NCBI GenBank assembly: GCA_045530725.1
Contig: JAZSCT010000020.1
Location: 124,001 to 188,000 of the forward strand
DNA length: 64,000 nt
Reading direction: 5' to 3'
Source: SIG435 sp045530725
Lineage (GTDB): Bacteria; Bacillota; Clostridia; UMGS1810
The translations under genes were made by a program, and so were the position numbers. The notes beneath the pieces are model-generated. The model did not search any database, was not told where the DNA came from, and was given only the letters and a program-made list of their open reading frames with translations. Positions within the stretch are counted from its first letter, which is position 1; each line of letters opens with the position of its first letter. This document shows, one piece after another, positions 15,272-23,374 of the stretch.

Positions 15272-16174
15272 ATGGATATATGTATTATAGGTTGCGGACC
15301 ATCGGCGATAAGTGCCGCAATTTATCTTAAGATGGCAGGATATGATGTGGCGATATTTGAAAAAAGCATCATCGGAGGTCAGATGAATACCACACCTGAA
15401 ATCCGCAACCTGGCAGGTGTTGGAAGTATAAGCGGATGGGAACTGTCTAAGAATATGTCACTTCAACTTAAGGAACACAATATAAGAGTTATGGCAGAGG
15501 AAGTCATAGATATAGATCCGAAATGTATTGAAAAAAAGATCATCACATCCAAAGGAGTCTATGAAGTGAAGGTGATTGTCATAGCAAACGGGGTAATACG
15601 TCGGGAACTGGGGTGTGAAAATGAAGAGAGACTCAAAGGCAAAGGTGTGTCATACTGTGCAGTTTGTGATGGATTTTTCTTCAGAGGAAAAACTGTTGCC
15701 GTAATCGGTGGCGGAAACAGCGCCCTGGAAGATGCAATGTATCTTTCCAAAATATGTGAAAAGGTCTTTCTTATACACAGAAGAGAGGAGTTTCGGGGAG
15801 AGAAAAATATGCTTGAAAGGATAAAAGAAACTTCCAATGTGGAAATAATTACCCCTGCAACAGTAGGAAAAATCCTTGGCAATGAAAAAGTGGAAAGTAT
15901 TTTACTTAATATAAACGGAGTAAAAAAGGAACTGAAAGTTGACGGGGTATTTGTAGATATAGGACTTATTCCTTCCAATGAGAAGTTTTCAAAATATATA
16001 AGCCTTGATGAAATGGGATATATCATAACTGATGAAATGTGCCGTACTGATTGCGATGGAGTATATGCAATAGGTGATACACGACAAAAGCACCTTCGCC
16101 AGATTGTAACGGCAATGAATGACGGTGCAGTTGCAGCAGAAGATATAATACGGTATTTGTCGAAAAAACACTAA
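15272..16174 (+). CDS. trxB: Thioredoxin-disulfide reductase-like flavoprotein
   Basis: The ATG at 15272 follows AAGGGG and gives 300 residues. It has the N-terminal FAD motif IIGCGPSAISAAIYL, the G-G-Q-M loop, the redox-active CAVCDG near residue 129, the NADPH motif VAVIGGGNSALEDAMYL with downstream H-R-R-E-E-F-R, and the C-terminal FAD motif G-V-Y-A-I-G-D-T-R near residue 264. It transfers electrons from NAD(P)H (or possibly ferredoxin, since some clostridial enzymes use it) to thioredoxin. No thioredoxin gene is adjacent, so the partner is not shown by context. Confidence 0.88.
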   Translation: MDICIIGCGPSAISAAIYLKMAGYDVAIFEKSIIGGQMNTTPEIRNLAGVGSISGWELSKNMSLQLKEHNIRVMAEEVIDIDPKCIEKKIITSKGVYEVKVIVIANGVIRRELGCENEERLKGKGVSYCAVCDGFFFRGKTVAVIGGGNSALEDAMYLSKICEKVFLIHRREEFRGEKNMLERIKETSNVEIITPATVGKILGNEKVESILLNINGVKKELKVDGVFVDIGLIPSNEKFSKYISLDEMGYIITDEMCRTDCDGVYAIGDTRQKHLRQIVTAMNDGAVAAEDIIRYLSKKH

Positions 16175-16252
16175 ACAAATCTTGATTAATTTCACACTTT
16201 GTGATAACATCAATATAATGTTGATATGCTTTGGTTTTAGTAAGGAGATAAT

Positions 16253-16891
16253 ATGAAGACCTATTTGTTTGATTTTGACGGCACACTTGTTGACTCAATG
16301 CCTGCATATGTGTCTTTGATGACAAGAATTCTTGATGAAAACAATATTTCGTACGGCAAAGACCTTATAAAGATCATTACTCCATTAGGATTTATGAAAA
16401 CTGCAGAGTATTTTTCAAAGGAACTGGGACTTACCATGCCCATAGAAGAACTTATGCACAAAATGGCTAAGTGGGCACTTGATGAATACACCTACAGGAT
16501 TCCTGCTAAGAATAATGTGGAAAAAGTCCTTAAAGAACTTAAAAGTAAAGGTGCAAGTCTTAATGTGCTTACTGCAAGCCCTCATTTAACTCTTGATCCA
16601 TGTCTTAAGAGACTTGGACTGTATGATCTTTTTGATAATGTATGGTCATGTGATGACTTTTCAACCACAAAAGCGGATCCTCAAATCTATCATATGGTTT
16701 CTGAAAAACTGGGTAAACCCATAGAAGATATTATGTTTTTTGATGACAATTACAATGCTGACAAAACTGCCAAAGATGCCGGAATGAAGGTGTGCGGCGT
16801 ATATGATGTAACATCAGAAGAGTATGTGGATGAGATGAAGGATATTTGTGATTATTATATATACGATTTTTCTGAAATTCTTGATTTTTAA
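16253..16891 (+). CDS. HAD-superfamily hydrolase, phosphoglycolate phosphatase-like
   Basis: A 212-residue cytoplasmic protein starting with motif I, YLFDFDGTLVDSMPAY; motif II is in V-L-T-A-S-P-H and motif IV in DIMFFDDNYNAD. A helical cap domain lies at about residues 18-85, which marks the subfamily I group that includes Gph and beta-phosphoglucomutase. The substrate is not deducible; the missing Thr-rich specificity loop of Gph argues against a firm name. AAGGAGATAAT precedes the ATG. A membrane-anchored SLBB protein starts 29 bp downstream. Confidence 0.85.
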   Translation: MKTYLFDFDGTLVDSMPAYVSLMTRILDENNISYGKDLIKIITPLGFMKTAEYFSKELGLTMPIEELMHKMAKWALDEYTYRIPAKNNVEKVLKELKSKGASLNVLTASPHLTLDPCLKRLGLYDLFDNVWSCDDFSTTKADPQIYHMVSEKLGKPIEDIMFFDDNYNADKTAKDAGMKVCGVYDVTSEEYVDEMKDICDYYIYDFSEILDF

Positions 16892-16920
16892 AAAAACAAA
16901 CGGAGAATTTATATTTTACT

Positions 16921-17313
16921 ATGGATAAAAGCAAATCTTTGTTTAAAGTGATTATATTTTTAATAGTTGTAATTGTAATGGTATTGTTTGTAAGGTCATA
17001 CCTTTCGGATGAGAAAGCGTATGAAGTGGATACAAAAGACGGATATACGGAAACAGAAACGCCTGTTGAAAAGAAAAGGTGTAATGTGGACATAAGCGGA
17101 GAAGTCATCAATCCCGGAGTATATAGTCTGGATTCGGATTCCATAGTAGATGATGCAATCGCCCTTGCGGGAGGACTTACCCATATGGCAGATACAGAAT
17201 CAATAAACCGCAGTCAGAAAATATATGACGGAATGAAGATTATAGTGCCAAAAAACAAAGATAATTCCCTGAAGGAAACTTATGAAGGTATCCTTGAATG
17301 GGATATTCGATAA
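16921..17313 (+). CDS. Membrane-anchored SLBB-domain protein, ComEA-like but lacking the HhH domain
   Basis: A 130-residue protein. Residues 9-25 are one membrane helix (VIIFLIVVIVMVLFVRSY), then a short charged linker. Residues about 58-112 form an SLBB domain: NVDISGEVINPGVYSLDSDS, A-I-A-L-A-G-G-L, then K-I-Y-D-G-M-K-I-I-V-P. This matches the first half of the DNA receptor ComEA, but the C-terminal helix-hairpin-helix DNA-binding domain is absent. The protein ends 18 residues after the SLBB domain with no sign of a frameshift in the following DNA. It may bind another surface ligand, or be a shortened competence relic. Confidence 0.7.
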   Translation: MDKSKSLFKVIIFLIVVIVMVLFVRSYLSDEKAYEVDTKDGYTETETPVEKKRCNVDISGEVINPGVYSLDSDSIVDDAIALAGGLTHMADTESINRSQKIYDGMKIIVPKNKDNSLKETYEGILEWDIR

Positions 17314-17328
17314 AATAACAAAAAACAC

Positions 17329-17357
17329 TTTACACATTGACGAAAAAGTGGTAAAAT
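17329..17357 (+). promoter_or_regulatory. Promoter of the sodium-dependent transporter gene
   Basis: TTTACA at 17329-17334 and TAAAAT at 17352-17357, spacer 17 bp. Confidence 0.65.
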
Positions 17358-17404
17358 CTAGAGTGTTATTGAAATAAAGATACATTATACAGGGGGTAAA
17401 ATAA

Positions 17405-18811
17405 ATGGAAAACAAAAGAGGAAGTTTTACCGGTAGTCTTGGTTTTGTCCTTGCAGCAGCCGGAAGCGCAGTAGGTCTCGGAAACCTTTGGAGATTTCCT
17501 TATCTTGCTGCAAAAAACGGTGGCGGTGTGTTCTTGCTTGTGTATATCATACTTGCACTTACATTTGGTTTTGCACTTATGACAACAGAAATTGCACTTG
17601 GAAGAAAAACAGGCAGAAGCCCTATCGGTGCTTTTAAAACAGCAGACAAGAGATTTACCTGGCTGGGATATATGATTCTCATAGTGCCTGTTATCATTTT
17701 CCCATATTACTGTGTAATCGGCGGATGGGTAACAAAATATGCTTTCACATACATTTCAGGCAACGGTGCAGCGGCTATGGATCCTACAGGCGGATTTTTC
17801 TATCAGGCAATTGGTCTTTCAGATACATTCCAGTTTGAACCTGTGATGTGGTTTTTACTGTTTATGATTGCTACAGCAGTATTTGTATATCTTGGCGTTG
17901 ACAAGGGTATAGAAAAGTGCTCAAAGGTGCTTATGCCGCTTCTTCTTATACTTGTTTTGTTTATAGCAGGATATTCTCTTACACTTAAGAATCCCACAAA
18001 CGGTGTTACAGCAATAGACGGACTTAAGATTTATCTCATACCGAATTTTGAAGGTATGACATTTACAGGATTTCTCCATGTGGTTCTTGACGCAATGGGA
18101 CAGTTGTTCTATTCTATGAGCCTTGCAATGGGTATTATGATTACATACGGATCATATACACCTAAAAAATCAAACCTTGTACAGTCAGTTAACCATATCG
18201 AACTTTTTGATACAGGTATAGCACTTCTTGCAGGTGTTATTATGGTTCCTGTTGTATATTGCTTCCTTGGTGATGCAGGTCTTACTCAGGCAGGACCTTC
18301 ACTTATGTTTGTTGCACTTCCGCAGGTGTTCAGTGCAATGGGATGGTTCGGTGATGTTATAGGTGCATTGTTTTTCATACTTGTAATATTTGCGGCAATC
18401 ACATCATCAATCTCACTTCTTGAAGCAATTGCATCTATGATTATGGACAGATTCAGCATTTCAAGAAAAGTTGCTACTACGATTGTACTTGTAATCTCAG
18501 TTATTATCGGCTTAATCACATGTCTCGGATACAATGTTCTTCTGGTAGAAGTAGATCTTCCCAATGGTGCCAAGGGACAGCAGATACTTGATATACTTGA
18601 CTGGTTCTCAAACAACTTCATTATGCCTATAGTTGCATTCTTCACATGTATTGCTGCAGGATGGTTTATCGGTACAAAGTATATATGTGATGAAGTCAGC
18701 CTTAACGGAGAAAAATTCTCCAGAAAGAAACTTTATGAAATCATGGTAAAATATATAAGTCCGGTATTATTGCTTATAATATTCTTGAACGGCTTTGGTA
18801 TATTTAGCTGA
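17405..18811 (+). CDS. Neurotransmitter:sodium symporter family transporter
   Basis: A 468-residue membrane protein with about 11-12 spans. TM1 carries the unwound sodium/substrate motif GSAVGLGNLWRFPYLAAKNGGG near residue 20; TM6 (LFYSMSLAMGIMITYGSY) and TM8 (IFAAITSSISLLEAI) hold the other ion-site residues. Bacterial members such as LeuT, MhsT and TnaT import amino acids with sodium. The substrate here is unknown. Own promoter, AGGGGGTAA ribosome binding site, and a hairpin after the stop, so it is probably monocistronic. Confidence 0.92.
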   Translation: MENKRGSFTGSLGFVLAAAGSAVGLGNLWRFPYLAAKNGGGVFLLVYIILALTFGFALMTTEIALGRKTGRSPIGAFKTADKRFTWLGYMILIVPVIIFPYYCVIGGWVTKYAFTYISGNGAAAMDPTGGFFYQAIGLSDTFQFEPVMWFLLFMIATAVFVYLGVDKGIEKCSKVLMPLLLILVLFIAGYSLTLKNPTNGVTAIDGLKIYLIPNFEGMTFTGFLHVVLDAMGQLFYSMSLAMGIMITYGSYTPKKSNLVQSVNHIELFDTGIALLAGVIMVPVVYCFLGDAGLTQAGPSLMFVALPQVFSAMGWFGDVIGALFFILVIFAAITSSISLLEAIASMIMDRFSISRKVATTIVLVISVIIGLITCLGYNVLLVEVDLPNGAKGQQILDILDWFSNNFIMPIVAFFTCIAAGWFIGTKYICDEVSLNGEKFSRKKLYEIMVKYISPVLLLIIFLNGFGIFS

Positions 18812-18830
18812 TAAATAAATTATTGATATG

Positions 18831-18868
18831 AATCGGGACTGTGAGTTTTTGCAGTCCCGATTGTTAAA
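18831..18868 (+). terminator. Hairpin after the sodium symporter gene
   Basis: AATCGGGACTG (18831-18841) pairs perfectly with CAGTCCCGATT (18852-18862). The following T run is weak. It overlaps the extended open frame of the next gene, which is a reason to place that gene's start downstream at 18897. Confidence 0.6.
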
Positions 18869-18896
18869 TAAAGAAATTTTTGAAACGGATGATACT

Positions 18897-19574
18897 ATGG
18901 ATATAATCGCTGATATTCACAATGACTATAAAGAAAAGTTTGGCATTCCCAGACAATCAGGGCTGATTTCCGATGTAATATCAAGAATAGTTTTCAGGAA
19001 AGATTATAGGGTGAAAGAGGCTTTTTTGGGTCTGGAAGAGTTTTCGCATTTGTGGGTTATATGGGATTTCAGTCTTTTTAAAAAAGAGTCCTGGTCACCT
19101 ACAGTAAGACCTCCCGTTCTCGGTGGAAATAAGAGAGTGGGGGTGTTTGCCACACGTTCTCCCAACAGACCAAACTCTATAGGGCTGAGTTGTGTGAAGA
19201 TAGAGAAGATATCTTATGATGAAAAAGACTCACCTGTAATCTATGTATCAGGTGCAGATATGGCAGACGGTACACCTGTATATGATATCAAACCATATAT
19301 TCCATATGCTGATTGTATTATGGATGCAAGAGGGAGTTTTTCAGAAGCACACAAAGAGGACAGATATCCTGTGGTATATGACGAAAGTGTCATGGATAAT
19401 GTCAGAAAAGAAGATATGACAAATATCATTGACATACTTTCCCTCAATCCCTGTCCAAGATACATAAACGATGATAGCCGTGTATATGGTATGACATTCG
19501 CTGATTATGAAATTAAGTTTTTGCAGAATAATAAAACAATAAAAATAATTTCCATAGATTCAAACAAACAATAA
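18897..19574 (+). CDS. trmO: tRNA (N6-threonylcarbamoyladenosine37-N6)-methyltransferase, TrmO family
   Basis: Starting at the ATG at 18897 gives 225 residues. An earlier ATG at 18828 would put the first residues inside a terminator hairpin. The TrmO/VirR signature is clear: R-P-P-x-L-G-G-N-K-R-VGVFATRSPNRPNSIGLS near residue 80, preceded by LEEFSHLWVIWDF. A DIKPYIPYAD motif follows. These small beta-barrel enzymes methylate t6A37 of ACN-reading tRNAs using SAM. The ribosome binding site is weak. A GH13 gene follows 17 bp later, but no functional link is obvious. Confidence 0.85.
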   Translation: MDIIADIHNDYKEKFGIPRQSGLISDVISRIVFRKDYRVKEAFLGLEEFSHLWVIWDFSLFKKESWSPTVRPPVLGGNKRVGVFATRSPNRPNSIGLSCVKIEKISYDEKDSPVIYVSGADMADGTPVYDIKPYIPYADCIMDARGSFSEAHKEDRYPVVYDESVMDNVRKEDMTNIIDILSLNPCPRYINDDSRVYGMTFADYEIKFLQNNKTIKIISIDSNKQ

Positions 19575-19591
19575 TATTCAGGAGGCTTTTT

Positions 19592-20899
19592 ATGTGGTTT
19601 GAAGAAAGAGTTTTTTATCAGATATATCCTTTGGGATTTTGTGGTTGCGAAAGAGAAAATGACTATACCCTCCACCATAGATTAGAAAAAATAGAAGATT
19701 ATATTCCTCATATGAAGGAACTTGGAGTTGGTGCACTTCTTTTTAATCCTCTTTTCGAAAGCGAAAGGCACGGATATGATACGGTGGATTTTTTCAAAGT
19801 GGATTCCAGACTTGGAACAAATGAAGAATTTAAGGCACTTGTTCATAAACTACACTCAAATGATATAAAAGTTGTTCTTGATGGTGTATTCAACCACGTG
19901 GGAAGAAAATTTTTTGCATTTGAAGATGTGAAGTCAAACCGTGAATCATCTTTGTACAGAGACTGGTTTAATGTGTGGTTTGACGGCAATTCTTCGTATA
20001 ATGACGGGTTTGGCTATGAGGGTTGGGAAGGACATCAGGAACTTGTGAAACTCAATCTTTCAAATCCTGATTGCCTTAAGCATATTACCGATGCAATTAA
20101 GTATTATATAAATGAATTTGATATAGACGGATTGAGACTTGATGTGTGTTATCTTCTTCCTGAGTGGTTCTTAAGATACTTAAGAGAAGAAACTTCCAAA
20201 CTGAAACCTGACTTTTTCCTTGTGGGAGAAGTAATACACTGTCAGAATTTCAGTCAGCATATCAGTCCTGACAAACTTGATTCAATCACAGGCTATGAAT
20301 GTTTCAAGGGTATGGTTTCAAGTATAAATACCAGCAATCTTTTTGAAATAGAGTATTCTCTTACAAGACTGTTTTCATCAGTTGACTGGGCACTTATGAG
20401 AGGTAAGCATCTTCTGAATTTCGTTGACAATCACGATGTGATAAGATCTTATACTGCTGTTTCGGATAAGAGAAATATATTAAATCTGTATTCTCTTTTA
20501 TTTACTATCCCCGGTATGCCCTGCATATATTACGGATCTGAATTCGGTGTTGAGGGGGATAAGTCAGACGGTGATTATAACTTAAGACCTTTCATAGATG
20601 ATATAGACAGGGATAAATGCCCTGAACTTTCGGAACATATAAAGAAACTTTCTTCTATACGATCTCAGAATATGGTTTTGTCATATGGGGACTATTCCAA
20701 ATGTGTGCTCAACAATAAATATATGGTGTTTAAAAGAACATTTGAGGACCACAGTATATTCTTTGCGATAAATATAGGTGAAGAAAAGGTCAATGTGTAT
20801 GTGGATAATTGTCAGGGCGTGGATTTACTTACTGACAAAGAAGTCAATCTTTCAGATCTTGCCATAGAGCCATTTTCTTCAATGATTATATACGCATAG
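19592..20899 (+). CDS. GH13 alpha-amylase-family glycosidase (cytoplasmic)
   Basis: A 435-residue protein without signal peptide, so an intracellular maltodextrin-type enzyme. The (beta/alpha)8 barrel has all four conserved regions: DGVFNHVG near residue 93, GLRLDVCY with the nucleophile Asp near 183, F-L-V-G-E-V-I-H with the acid/base Glu near 212, and FVDNHD with the third carboxylate near 282. A short beta domain closes the protein. It lacks the N-terminal starch-binding domain of neopullulanases. Likely acts on short alpha-glucans; the exact specificity is not readable. AGGAGG precedes the ATG, and an AEC transporter follows after 10 bp. Confidence 0.88.
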   Translation: MWFEERVFYQIYPLGFCGCERENDYTLHHRLEKIEDYIPHMKELGVGALLFNPLFESERHGYDTVDFFKVDSRLGTNEEFKALVHKLHSNDIKVVLDGVFNHVGRKFFAFEDVKSNRESSLYRDWFNVWFDGNSSYNDGFGYEGWEGHQELVKLNLSNPDCLKHITDAIKYYINEFDIDGLRLDVCYLLPEWFLRYLREETSKLKPDFFLVGEVIHCQNFSQHISPDKLDSITGYECFKGMVSSINTSNLFEIEYSLTRLFSSVDWALMRGKHLLNFVDNHDVIRSYTAVSDKRNILNLYSLLFTIPGMPCIYYGSEFGVEGDKSDGDYNLRPFIDDIDRDKCPELSEHIKKLSSIRSQNMVLSYGDYSKCVLNNKYMVFKRTFEDHSIFFAINIGEEKVNVYVDNCQGVDLLTDKEVNLSDLAIEPFSSMIIYA

Positions 20900-20909
20900 G
20901 AGGAAAAAG

Positions 20910-21818
20910 ATGTTAAGTTTAATAGTTGCAAAACAAGTTGCAGTAATGTTTTTGCTTATGGGTGTTGGGTTTGTACTGGCGAAATTTGACAAGATAAATG
21001 ATACCGGAGCAAAATTCTTTACAAATATTCTTCTTATGGCAGTTACTCCTGCGGTTTTAATCAATGCATATCAGAGACCCTTCGAGCTAAGACTTGCAAA
21101 AGAACTTGTAATGGGTGCAATTCTTACTGTAATACTTCATATTGTGGCGATTCTTTTGTGTATGATGGTATTCAGAAAAGAAGATACATTGAGGTACCGT
21201 GTAGCCCGATTCGGAGCAGTATATTCAAACTGCGGCTTTATGGCTATTCCCCTTCTTTCTGCATCACTTGGATCGGAAGGGGTATTCTATGGCTCATCAT
21301 ATCTTGCAACATTTACAATCATATACTGGACATTGGGAGTATATACCCTTACAGAAAACAAAAAAGACCTGTCTCTTAAGAGTATATTCATAAATCCGGG
21401 AATCATAGGTTCGGTAATCGCCATTTCACTTTTTGTGTTCGGAATTTCTCTTCCGCCACTTATTTCTGATTGCGTAGATAACCTTGCGGCTATGAATACA
21501 CCGCTCAGTATGATAGTTCTTGGTACATATCTTACAAAAATCAAACTGTCTGAAACTTTCAAAAACAAACTTCTTCATCTTGCAGTATTGATGAGACTTT
21601 TTATTATACCTGTAATCACATGGCTTATAATGATGGTATTTCCAATTAATGATATTGCAGGTAAGGCTATACTTATCGCGGCAGGATGTCCTGCGGCGGC
21701 AGTTACAAGCCTCTTTGCATCAAATTACGGTCTTGATGCCACATTCGGCTCGGAAATTGTGTCTGTAAGTACCCTTCTGTCAATAGTGTCCATACCATTG
21801 GTTGTACTTCTGGTATAG
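20910..21818 (+). CDS. AEC-family transporter (auxin efflux carrier/malate permease type)
   Basis: A 302-residue membrane protein with about ten spans in two inverted halves. Typical features are the N-terminal MGVGFVLAKFDKINDTGAKF, the G-A-V-Y-S-N-C-G-F-MAIPLL motif in TM4, and the C-terminal GCPAAAVTSLFASNYGLDA. Family members move malate, other carboxylates or unknown anions. AGGAGG ribosome binding site; second gene behind GH13, with no terminator visible before the riboswitch promoter. Confidence 0.88.
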   Translation: MLSLIVAKQVAVMFLLMGVGFVLAKFDKINDTGAKFFTNILLMAVTPAVLINAYQRPFELRLAKELVMGAILTVILHIVAILLCMMVFRKEDTLRYRVARFGAVYSNCGFMAIPLLSASLGSEGVFYGSSYLATFTIIYWTLGVYTLTENKKDLSLKSIFINPGIIGSVIAISLFVFGISLPPLISDCVDNLAAMNTPLSMIVLGTYLTKIKLSETFKNKLLHLAVLMRLFIIPVITWLIMMVFPINDIAGKAILIAAGCPAAAVTSLFASNYGLDATFGSEIVSVSTLLSIVSIPLVVLLV

Positions 21819-21841
21819 AAAAACAAAATGCGTGCTCTTTG

Positions 21842-21870
21842 TTGACATTTTTTTGCGGATATGGTATTAT
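21842..21870 (+). promoter_or_regulatory. Promoter of the cobalamin-riboswitch operon
   Basis: TTGACA at 21842-21847 and TATTAT at 21865-21870, spacer 17 bp, just upstream of the riboswitch. Confidence 0.8.
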
Positions 21871-21894
21871 AAGTTAACAAAAAATTGAATATTC

Positions 21895-22085
21895 ACACAG
21901 TGTGTCGGGTATGGCTTAAATGCCATATCCGGTGAAAAGGGAAGCAGGTGAGACGCCTGCGCGATAACTGTCGCCGTATTACCGGATTTTGTTCGTTGAC
22001 GAAAGTCAGTCATTGGGAAACTGAGAAGGCAGAACAGAATTTACCGTTTCGACGGATTGGTATAAGCCGGAAGACCTGCATTGAT
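21895..22085 (+). ncRNA. Cobalamin (B12) riboswitch
   Basis: The aptamer core is clear. GGGAAGCAGGTGAGACGCCT starts at 21939 and forms the P3/P4 region with the invariant GGTG; ATAACTGTCGCCG at 21964-21976 matches the next conserved junction. TTGGGAAACTGAGAAGGC at 22013-22030 fits the P6-side element. The 3' B12 box AGCCGGAAGACCTGC lies at 22065-22079. A terminator follows 80 bp later. The known class binds adenosyl-, methyl- or hydroxocobalamin and turns genes off when B12 is plentiful. The boundaries given are approximate. Confidence 0.92.
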
Positions 22086-22157
22086 GTTGCTTTGCAAAAT
22101 AGATTTTCTATACAAGTTACTATTCCGTGCATTCGGATGTGATACGCATAAATTCAG

Positions 22158-22191
22158 TTGCGATAGCCTTTGGGCTGTCGCAATTTTTTTT
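22158..22191 (+). terminator. Riboswitch-controlled terminator
   Basis: TTGCGATAGCC pairs with GGCTGTCGCAA, followed by eight T residues. It sits between the aptamer and the first gene, as expected for transcriptional control by the riboswitch. Confidence 0.88.
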
Positions 22192-22244
22192 GAAGTATCT
22201 TCATATCCCTTTTCTTTTACTGTGTAAAAAAAAGGAGAAAAGTT

Positions 22245-23366
22245 ATGAAAAGGTTATTGAGTTTAGTAATGTCGGTTATGTTGCTTTTTGGTACTATGTG
22301 TGTATCATATGCGTTTGATACCCAAAATCCTCTGTATGCTTATGTATCAGTAGAAAATACCGTGTATCCTAAGAGCCAGGGTGCAAAGTGGGATGGTATG
22401 CTCCTTGATATGTATAAGGTGGAATTTAATTTAGGAGACAAGGTAGTGGATATTGTTAAAAAAGCCTTTGAACAAAATAATATATCATCTACAGGATTTG
22501 AAGATAACTATGTTACAGAAATCGGCGGAGTGGAAGCAATGGAGAGTTCCATGTACAGCGGTTGGATGCTGAAAATCAATGACTGGTTTGTAAACTGCGG
22601 AATAGGTGAATTCTATTTGAAAGAAAATGATGTTATTTCATTTGTATATTCAAATGATTTTGGAACCGATGTGGGAAGTGACTGGTCAAATTCATCCACA
22701 CTTCTGAATTGTATAGATTTTTCAAGCGGTATTTCTGATAAAACATTTGACAAAAACATCCTTGAATACAATCTTATTTTGCCTACTTATATTGACAAAA
22801 TAAAAATCACCCCCTCAGCAGAAAACAAAAATTATCAGGTGAGAATTTATAAAAATGCGAATATATCCTGCGATAATGGGGTTTATTCTGTGGAAAATGA
22901 AAAGGATTATGAAGATATTATTTCAGGGTTAAAAAGCGGAACAATTCCCGATTCCCTTGGTTTGTGCAGCAAAAATTCATACATTGGCGTAAAAGAAGGG
23001 GATGTAATATCTGTTTGTTGCGGATTGGATTACTATAACAGTATGAATACATCTTCAGGCGGTACGGTTTATACATTTACAGTAAAGAAAAAAAGGACAG
23101 AATGCAACATAGAAATAAATTCTTTAGAAAAAACAATCAGAATAAATCCTGTATCATTAAACGGGGAAGATTTAAGACTTATTTTTACATGTTACAATGA
23201 AGGCAAACTCCTTAACATTCAGAGTAAGGCGATATCATATGAAGATATCAGGTCAGGATATTCCATTGACTATGGTATGTTCTGTGAAGATAATCAGGGC
23301 GAAACCTATGTGCATCTTATCAATTCACGACTTATGCCGGTTTTTTCAAAAACCAGAATTGAGTAG
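22245..23366 (+). CDS. Exported DUF4430 (transcobalamin C-terminal-like) protein with cadherin-like domain
   Basis: A 373-residue protein. Residues 1-23 are a signal peptide ending S-Y-A. Residues about 55-145 are a DUF4430 domain, with YSGWMLKINDWFVNCGIGEF near residue 103, then K-E-N-D-V-I-S-F-V-Y and the G-T-D-V-G end. The Pfam domain DUF4430 corresponds to the C-terminal ligand-capping domain of animal transcobalamin and intrinsic factor. A second beta-sandwich (about 155-275) resembles the cadherin-like domain of surface proteins (ILEYNLILP motif). First gene after the B12 riboswitch, with AAAAGGAGAAA ahead of the ATG. Inferred to hold cobalamin outside the membrane; no anchor is visible, so retention must be by partners. 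Confidence 0.75.
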   Translation: MKRLLSLVMSVMLLFGTMCVSYAFDTQNPLYAYVSVENTVYPKSQGAKWDGMLLDMYKVEFNLGDKVVDIVKKAFEQNNISSTGFEDNYVTEIGGVEAMESSMYSGWMLKINDWFVNCGIGEFYLKENDVISFVYSNDFGTDVGSDWSNSSTLLNCIDFSSGISDKTFDKNILEYNLILPTYIDKIKITPSAENKNYQVRIYKNANISCDNGVYSVENEKDYEDIISGLKSGTIPDSLGLCSKNSYIGVKEGDVISVCCGLDYYNSMNTSSGGTVYTFTVKKKRTECNIEINSLEKTIRINPVSLNGEDLRLIFTCYNEGKLLNIQSKAISYEDIRSGYSIDYGMFCEDNQGETYVHLINSRLMPVFSKTRIE

Positions 23367-23374
23367 GTGAAGAT

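Noticed and set aside
18828..18896. Longer trmO start at 18828
   Set aside because: It lies within the perfect hairpin that ends the preceding transporter gene and has no ribosome binding site.
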